The notes beneath the pieces were generated by a model, which worked only from the letters and a program-made list of their open reading frames with translations, was not told where the DNA came from and did no database searches. From positions 1,426,001 to 1,490,000 of the forward strand of contig JALBUN010000009.1 of the NCBI GenBank assembly GCA_025174535.1: a stretch of 64,000 nt of DNA. The letters run 5' to 3'. This DNA is from Cantharellus purpuraceus. Taxonomy: Eukaryota > Basidiomycota > Agaricomycetes > Cantharellales > Hydnaceae. This document shows positions 58,080-64,000 of the stretch, one piece after another. Made by a program: the position numbers and the translations under genes. Each line of letters begins with the position of its first letter. Within the stretch, counting starts at the first letter, position 1.

Positions 58080-59230
58080 ACTGCTTACTATTTTTTTTGG
58101 TCCATTGTTTTAGCGTCGGACCTGTCCGTCATGGCATTGGTGGCATGGCCCTTTGCCTTTGCTGCGGATGAGGTTGCCTTGTTGCAATCCTTAGCTTGGT
58201 GACCAGGCTTTCCGCAGAACAGACAGAGGTTGTTGTCCATGCGGTGCTGGCGTTCCTGCGGGGTGAGTTTTCCGTCCTTTCCCAGCTTGGTGGAGTACTC
58301 TTGCAAGCTCCAGAGTTATTGCTGGTGCCAGAATTGTTCTGACCGGAACCGGAAGCGGCAGCATTACCAGTGTTTGACTTCTGGCCTGAGTTGGCGGTGG
58401 CCTGCTTATCGGACCCCTTGTTGGACTTTGGGGTCTTGTCTGACATTTTGTCCAATTTGTTGTTAGCCGAGTTCTCGTGGGAGACCTCGGATTGACGTTC
58501 CCAATAATGGGCGTCGATGGATTGGGTGAGCTTGTGGAGGGTAGTCAAAGTATCCAGCTTACCAATGCGTGATATTTCGTCCTTGATGCAGGATGGGAGT
58601 CCGATGTAAAATTGGTGTCGGAGTGCAGCATCGCCCCATTGGACTTTCGGAGCCAGCTGCTGGAAACTCACAATGTATTTTGCGATTTTGTGATTTTCCT
58701 TCATCCAAAGTCAATCGAGTTTGTTCTCGGCATTGGCCTCAGGGTTATAAGGGCCAAAATTGGTCCAAAGTTTGGAGATGAAGTTGGAGTAGTCATCTGA
58801 CCATATCGGGTCATCAGAGTCGTCCATGAGTGCTGGCTCAAAGTAGTCCAGTGCGGTGCCCTTGAGATAGGACATGGCGAAGGTGACCTTTGCCCAATCA
58901 GATGTGAATGTGTCAGGGCGGTCATGGAAATTCAACCGGCATTGCACCAAGAACGGCTGGAGCTTTCGCAGATTGGAGCCATTGAATGGGCTGGGTTCTT
59001 GGACCTTGGTCTGGGACTTAGGGGCTTGTGGGTTACGGATGCTGCTAGCGAGCAGGGAGATGGCTTGTGCCAGATTTGGAGAGGGCGGGGTGTCATCTTC
59101 TTCATTGACGGCCTCTATGTGGTCTGTCGGTTCTTCGACGACCTCAGGAATGGTGTCGATGCTAGGGGTGGGCTGTATGGGAACTGGTTTTCCCTTAAAA
59201 AGATCTTGTTTAAAGTCCCGAAACTGTACA
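58080..59230 (-). pseudogene. Chromovirus gag
   Basis: Blocks include PSPNLAQAISLLASSIRNPQ, VTFAMSYLKGTALDYFEPAL, WMKENHKIAKYIVSFQQLAP and HQFYIGLPSCIKDEISRIGK. A zinc knuckle reads CLFCGKPGHQAKDC (C-x2-C-x4-H-x4-C). An in-frame TGA interrupts KLD-LWMKEN (about 58707), and a frameshift lies between the Ser/Asn-rich linker and the knuckle (about 58300). The related fragment at 62185-63150 keeps Gln at the TGA site. Confidence 0.85.
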
Positions 59231-59454
59231 ATTTCGCTTCATGGCCTTAAAATATTAGCATATATTTGCTGCTTTCTCTTGATTCAGGGCCATTCAAATA
59301 TTCTCTATTTTTTCATATTTTTTCAGGAATTTTCCATGCAGAAATGAGTCTACAAACTTATTGTTCTGCTGGGTGAAGTTTTGGGACCCACATGGACCCA
59401 CAAACATTTGCAGATGTCAGCGGCCCCAAAGTCAGCTGGAGTCACCTGGACAAC

Positions 59455-59784
59455 TGACTCATTGTCGATCACATGACTCATTTCAATCTCCAACTCAATC
59501 TGGTCAAGTAAATGCTCAATATCTTCGCAACCACTGCACCTCTTGACTCCATTTTCAGTGGAGAGTTCAATAGAAGCTGTGCCTACCCATAGCTGTGCTA
59601 ATCAGCCTGGGAAATGAAGTATTGACCAAGTTATTTGAGTAATGGTGACTCATGCAATGACTCCTGCCATGGCTCATGCTATGACTCCTTCCATGACTCA
59701 TACCATGACTCCTGTGATTACTCATACTATGACTCCTGCTCTGAGTCACACTATGACTCCATCCATGACTCATGCCATGAGTCA
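59455..59784 (+). promoter_or_regulatory. Array of TGACTCA (Gcn4/AP-1-type) sites
   Basis: Seven exact TGACTCA/TGAGTCA sites at 59455, 59474, 59646, 59694, 59742, 59766 and 59778, mixed with many TGACTCC half matches in an imperfect 24-base repeat (59641-59790). TGACTCA is the known binding site of Gcn4/Cpc1-type bZIP factors. A TATA box lies 110 bp downstream. Confidence 0.7.
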
Positions 59785-59890
59785 GAGCAAATCCAAGCAG
59801 CTCACTGGCTAGGAAACTTCCACCCCTTCTCACATATTCCACTAGCTTCCAGTAGTTTCCAGTAGTATTAGTCAGCTCCTGTAAATACAA

Positions 59891-59898
59891 TATAAAAG
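59891..59898 (+). promoter_or_regulatory. TATA box
   Basis: TATAAAAG in ACAATATAAAAGGAGCCC, followed by AATAAA about 20 bases later. Likely drives the candidate LTR transcript. Confidence 0.55.
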
Positions 59899-60669
59899 GA
59901 GCCCACTCTGCCTCTGAATAAATGACCATTTCTACCCCATCATTTGCACATCAGTGTGACTAGAGTGACATACAGTGTCATCCTCTATATCTCAGTAACT
60001 GTTGATTGTCCAGTTCAAGGGTTGCTTACAGTTGTATTCGATTGCACTCAAAGTAGTGATTGTCCTGCTTTGGGGGTGAGTGTAGTATCTACCTTGCGTG
60101 ACTACGAATCTACAGGGTGAGATTGTCTGTTGATAGTCCTGCCATTAGTGCTCTTGTTTAAGTTACTAGTGTGTACTGCCTTTGCAGAGCATTAGGATCT
60201 TGAACTTGCATGAAGCAGTTGCTAGACTACTTCACACATCGCTGTTACCTGCTTCAGAGTGCCACTGGTTGGACGGTCAGATTCATCCACCTACTTCCTC
60301 TAGCCTCTAAGTGCATTCCCCTCTTTTTGGAATATCTGGACCCCTAAGCGTCCGTGAACTCTAGACTCTGGAAGTCTTATTCATTCCCTACTGCTAAGAA
60401 ATGTATTACCTTCCTGTGTATCGTCTGCATTGACCATTACAATGGATTGTAACCAAAGTACAAACATTAAATTGTTTCTGGAGTTGTGCTGCAGTAGGAT
60501 TTGATATTCTTCTCAGCTGTTCATTCACGGAATTGTGGTGATTTAGAGTTTGCCCTAACACCATAATTTTGTGGGTTCCAAAACACGGGCACCTCGACGA
60601 TTCATGCGTGTTCGGAATTGGCCATGGATTGTGGCATTGGTAGGAGTGAGTGTGGCAGTTTGAATATAC

Positions 60670-61341
60670 TGTTACGCACTAGGTCCAATTGGGGGTCGGA
60701 GATTGGATTGGAGGTCGGTTGGAGGTTGGGTTGGAGGTTGGGTTGGAGGTTGGGTTGGAGGTTGGGTTGGAGGTTGGGTTGGAGGTTGGGTTGGAGGTTG
60801 GGTTGGAGGTTGGGTTGGAGGTTGGGTTGGAGGTTGGGTTGGAGGTTGGGTTGGAGGTTGGGTTGGAGGTTGGGTCGGGGTCGGAGTATGTCGTGGGGGT
60901 CAGAATGGACTTGGCTTCAGCTTATGTGCTGCACCCTCACTAATACTGGTGTCTGAGATTTCGGAGACGGAGTACAACTTAGAGAGTTAGGATCAGACTT
61001 AGGAGCTAGGTGTGATTCGATATTCAAACTGGGGAATGAAGTCCCCAGTCGGGCAACTTAAGTACATATTTTGAAATCTAATAATAATTACTCCGGTGAT
61101 GGGTCTCCAAGGCCGATGGCCTTACATGAGTATGTCTGAGTCCAACGGGGACGGATGTCTGGGTTCCTATGGTGATGCTGATGCATCAATTGGAACCGGA
61201 GACGGATGGGCAGAATCGGCAGTGACAATCGGACAGGTAAATGGAGACGTAGCAGTTTCCAAATGGAGTATAGATTTCATATGCACAGGGATCTGAGTGG
61301 ATCAGATGGGGATCTGGTCGTTAATGAATATAGTCATAACA
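60670..61341 (+). repeat. LTR of the chromovirus family, opposite orientation
   Basis: Begins TGTTACGCACTAGGTCC and ends AATATAGTCATAACA (672 bp). It is the inverted relative of 53532-54044 and is longer because of a minisatellite. The flanks TATAC and TCAAC are not a clear target duplication, so it is either an old solo LTR or one end of a rearranged element. Confidence 0.8.
60717..60874 (+). repeat. 12-bp minisatellite TTGGAGGTTGGG, about 13 units
   Basis: Nearly perfect tandem units inside the LTR. The related LTR at 53532-54044 has about three. All three plus frames are open through it, which is an artefact of the 12-bp unit. The repeated GG pairs fit two-layer G-quadruplex formation. 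Confidence 0.95.
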
Positions 61342-62172
61342 TCAACCCATAGACCAGTAGTCAATAGAACTACTGGTATGATGAATATGGAGAGTCGACC
61401 CATGCCCCAAGGACATGTGTATACAGCTACTCACAACAAGCGAGTGTGTCAAGGTTGGAACCCTGTAATGGAAGCTCCAGGTCCAATTCCAACAATTACC
61501 TTTTCAAGGGTAATTACCAATCAAAGCCACCAGCACATGCGAGTGGTGATCAATTGAACAATGTTACTAGTAATGTTGTGTGCTATGAATGCAGCCAGAC
61601 AGTGACAAGCCAGGACGCATCAAGGACATATATTGAACCACTCTGACAGTCCAACTCTGCCAGTGTCTTTTCATATCAAACTTTTAAATAGTGCTGCAAC
61701 TCCCTCTTCACCTCAGTCTCCAATTCTAGCCATCGATCGTCACTCGTGTTTCATTGCCATCAATCATTATCAGCCTTCTATTCACACCGATCCTTTCATC
61801 ATCATTCACATGGCTTCCAATCCTATTCCCCTCTCCAACATCTCTTCTAATAATATGTCACACTGGTCTCTGGACACAGAGGACTATCAAATATATGCCA
61901 AGCTCCACGGGCATGTTAAGCCACCTCCATGCATTAAAATACTTCCAAAACTCTTTCAACGTCCAAGATCCCCACCATGTCTCTCTTATGCCATTGGTGA
62001 TCCTATATTCTTTCACGATTCTGTTGAACCATATACATTCCTTGGCATTTCACCTCTATATTGTAACATGGATGGAGGAGTCGAACGTGAGGTAGAATTT
62101 CAGTTGCCATTGCCGACCTATCCTCCCACTTCAATCCAACTCAGGTTACATTGTGTCAGGCAAAGGGACTGA
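61342..62172 (+). other. Open frame and possible gag remnant, unidentified
   Basis: 61380-61640 encodes a stretch with VVCYECSQTVTSQD, which may be a degenerate zinc knuckle of another retroelement (CYECSQTGHxxxxC expected). 61633-62172 is open for 179 codons, with a His/Ile/Pro-rich composition and no recognised motif. Confidence 0.35.
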
Positions 62173-62184
62173 ATACCCTTTGTG

Positions 62185-63150
62185 CTCAGGCGGACCTTGT
62201 TTGTTGTATGGGGAGTACCAATGCAGCCCTCAGCCTGTACGGAGGCTATAGGACTGCTTATTATTATTTTTGGTCCATCATGGCATTGGCGGCACAGCCC
62301 TTTGCCTTTGCTGTGGATGAGGTTGCCTTGTTGCAATCCTTAGCTTGGTGGCCAGACTTTCTGCAGAACAGGCAGAGGTTGTTGTCCATGTGGCACTGGC
62401 GTTCCTGCTGGGTAAGTTTGCCATCCTTCCCTAGCTTGGTGGAGAGGTCCGGAGTGCTCTTGTGAGCTCCAGAGTTATTGCTGGTGCCAGAGTTGTTATG
62501 ACCGGAACCGGAAGTGGCACTGTTACCCATGTTTGACTTCTGGCCTTAGTTGGCAGTGGTCCTCTTATCGGACCCCTTGTTGGACTTTGGGGTCTTGTCC
62601 GATGATTTGTCCGATTTGTTGTTAGCTGAATTTTCACAGGAGACCTCGGATTGACATTCCCAATAACAGGTGTCAATGGATTGGGTGAGCTTGTGAAGGT
62701 TAACCAAAGTATCCAGCTTACCGATGCGTGATATCTTGTCCTTGATGTGGGATGGAAGACCAATGTAAAATTGGTGTCAGAGTGCAGCGTCGCCCCATTG
62801 GACTTTTGGGGCTAGCTGCTGGAAACTCACAATGTATTTTGTGATTTTGTGATTTTCCTTCATCCAAAGTTGATCGAGTTCATTCTCGGCATCAGCCTCA
62901 GGGTTGTAAGGACCAAAATTGGTCCGAGTTTTGGAGATGAAGTCAGAGTAGTCATCTGACCATATCAGGTCATCAGAGTCATCCATGAGTGCTGGCTCAA
63001 AGTAGTCCAGTGCGGTGCCCTTGAGATAGGACATGGCGAAGGTGACCTTTGCCCAATTGGATGTGAACACATCGGGGCAGTTGCAGAAATTCAACTGGCA
63101 TTACACCAAGAATGGCTGGAGCTTTCACAGATCGGAGCCATTGAATGGGT
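62185..63150 (-). pseudogene. Second chromovirus gag fragment
   Basis: Minus strand, closely related to 58080-59000: VTFAMSYLKGTALDYFEPAL, LDQLWMKENHKITKYIVSF and a knuckle CLFCRKSGHQAKDC (Gly changed to Ser). Frames shift at least twice (about 62530 and 62765). It is cut at about 63152, inside the NGSNL coding block, and at about 62180. Confidence 0.85.
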
Positions 63151-64000
63151 TGGGTGTCAAGAATTTATTCAAGTACTACTACGATCTATTGGAGTAAGAA
63201 GGGGGAGTTTTATGATAAGAAAAAGTTGTGAAAAGTTTGGGGATTCTTTTTGATTAAGGGATGAGGAGGAGGTGATTTTCGATTTTATTTTGTGAGCCAT
63301 CCTTTCATTCTACGGGGGTGGCTACTACTCAAAAAGGGAGGTATTATGATGATTTTCATTTGTCATAAACCTCAAATCAAATAGGTAAAAACTCCTTTCT
63401 CTATAAAAGGTTTTTCCTATGACATCACATATTATCAGTATCTGCATCATTTCTTTTATCATATGTTTCAATCTTACTAAAAGGCTTTTTTATCATGTGA
63501 TTGCCAAATTGTATATTAGCTACAACTGTGTATGAGTATCTATCATCAGATTCACTATTCTTAATCCCTTCCAAGCTGCAAACAAACAGTTTGTGTCAAC
63601 TTTCTGTCGTTCCTGGAATAACTCCTAAACGACCTATTCAATTTGAAAGCTTTTGCATATACTATTAGGATATTGCATCATCTATTACTATCTCAGATTA
63701 TGAACGATTTAGATCATTACATCCATTTCTATTAAGCAAACACTTTTTTGAAGTGTTGCTACTCCCATTTCTGCTCAAATATTTTGCAGAAGTCCCAGTT
63801 CTTAACCGAATATTCTGATATTTGGTAACATCACTCTACTAAACAACACCTCTCCATCGACTTTCATATATCTGCCTCCTTGCAGTAATTGTTCCTCTAT
63901 TCAAAATCTACTTCGCCACCATCCCTCACCTTCATTTCACGTTCACCTACATACACCTGCAATCTACCCCTCCCTCATCTTTTCCTAACATTGGGTTCTT
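63151..64000 (+). other. Possible retroelement 3' end: purine tract and LTR start
   Basis: A polypurine-like tract (AAAAAGGGAGGT, about 63331-63342) is followed by ATTATGATGATTTTC and, about 60 bases later, TATAAAAGG. This resembles the junction of an internal region and a 3' LTR. The window ends before a second LTR edge. No open frame of length. Confidence 0.3.

Larger units (their letters stand above)
53532..59250 (-). mobile_element. Ty3/gypsy chromovirus, decayed, 5' LTR not found
   Basis: Minus-strand element with gag, protease, reverse transcriptase, RNase H, integrase and chromodomain in the chromovirus order, followed by the 3' LTR. No matching minus-oriented LTR is found to the right; instead the internal region ends in unrelated LTR-like DNA near 59340. 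Several stop codons and at least two frameshifts make it non-functional. Confidence 0.85.
59362..60560 (+). mobile_element. Candidate LTR of a different retroelement
   Basis: The stretch has a TATA box (TATAAAAG, 59891-59898), an AATAAA signal 20 bases further (about 59917), and a dense group of TGACTCA sites upstream, as expected for the U3 and R parts of an LTR. It could run from TGTTCTGCTGGG at 59362 to CCCTAACA at 60560, followed by a possible primer-binding region, but no partner LTR is in the window, so the limits are a guess. Confidence 0.4.

Noticed and set aside
60618..60990. Three overlapping open plus frames encoding RLGW, EVGL and VGGW repeats
   Set aside because: A 12-bp repeat without stop codons keeps all three frames open; no start or flanking gene supports translation.
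1..64000. CRISPR arrays, operons, replication origins or prophage-like modules
   Set aside because: No regularly spaced direct repeats with unique spacers were seen, and the intron-rich genes and retroelements indicate a fungal nuclear genome.

Overview
The window looks like nuclear DNA of a filamentous basidiomycete (Agaricomycetes). Genes are cut by many 45-65 nt introns with GTRNGT donors. They include a secreted laccase, a Kre9/Knh1-type GPI-anchored protein, an ISG12/Ifi6-like protein, F-box proteins (one with WD40 repeats), a carboxypeptidase-like protein and an NAD-dependent reductase. The repeats are copia- and chromovirus-type retroelements. No prokaryotic feature, CRISPR array or convincing rRNA or tRNA gene was seen.

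Layout. 1-3.9 kb: the end of a coiled-coil gene, then mostly gene-poor DNA. 3.95-21.6 kb: a direct segmental duplication. Copy 1 (about 3946-11095) is decayed: a 5'-truncated copia element sits in it, its F-box gene is rebuilt around a 157-bp foldback, and its GPI-protein gene has a nonsense codon. Copy 2 (about 12191-21020) keeps an F-box gene (15570-17151) and a GPI-protein gene (20795-21580) open. 21.9-32.2 kb is gene-rich: an F-box gene, two unidentified genes transcribed divergently, and a 14-exon F-box/WD40 gene whose exons I could join in frame to 1061 codons. 33.1-35.1 kb is an inverted copy of 18.7-20.7 kb and overlaps the 5' end of the ISG12-like gene (34946-36494).

36.9-43.9 kb holds a carboxypeptidase-like gene that has lost a zinc ligand and the catalytic glutamate, a 455-bp MITE, a reductase gene with a GC-AG intron, and a second open member of the F-box family. 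46.3-47.5 kb is a protein kinase gene without its catalytic core. 48.9-51.5 kb is the laccase. From 53.2 kb to the end the sequence is mostly nested retroelements: a dead chromovirus on the minus strand, three related LTRs in both orientations, a second gag fragment, and LTR-like DNA with a cluster of TGACTCA sites upstream of a TATA box.

The genes do not form one pathway. The strongest theme is turnover of one F-box family by duplication, inversion and fragment transfer: at least two open genes and about seven broken copies, spread together with a foldback repeat of 15-bp units. All gene models are read by eye; exon joins were checked for frame only where stated.
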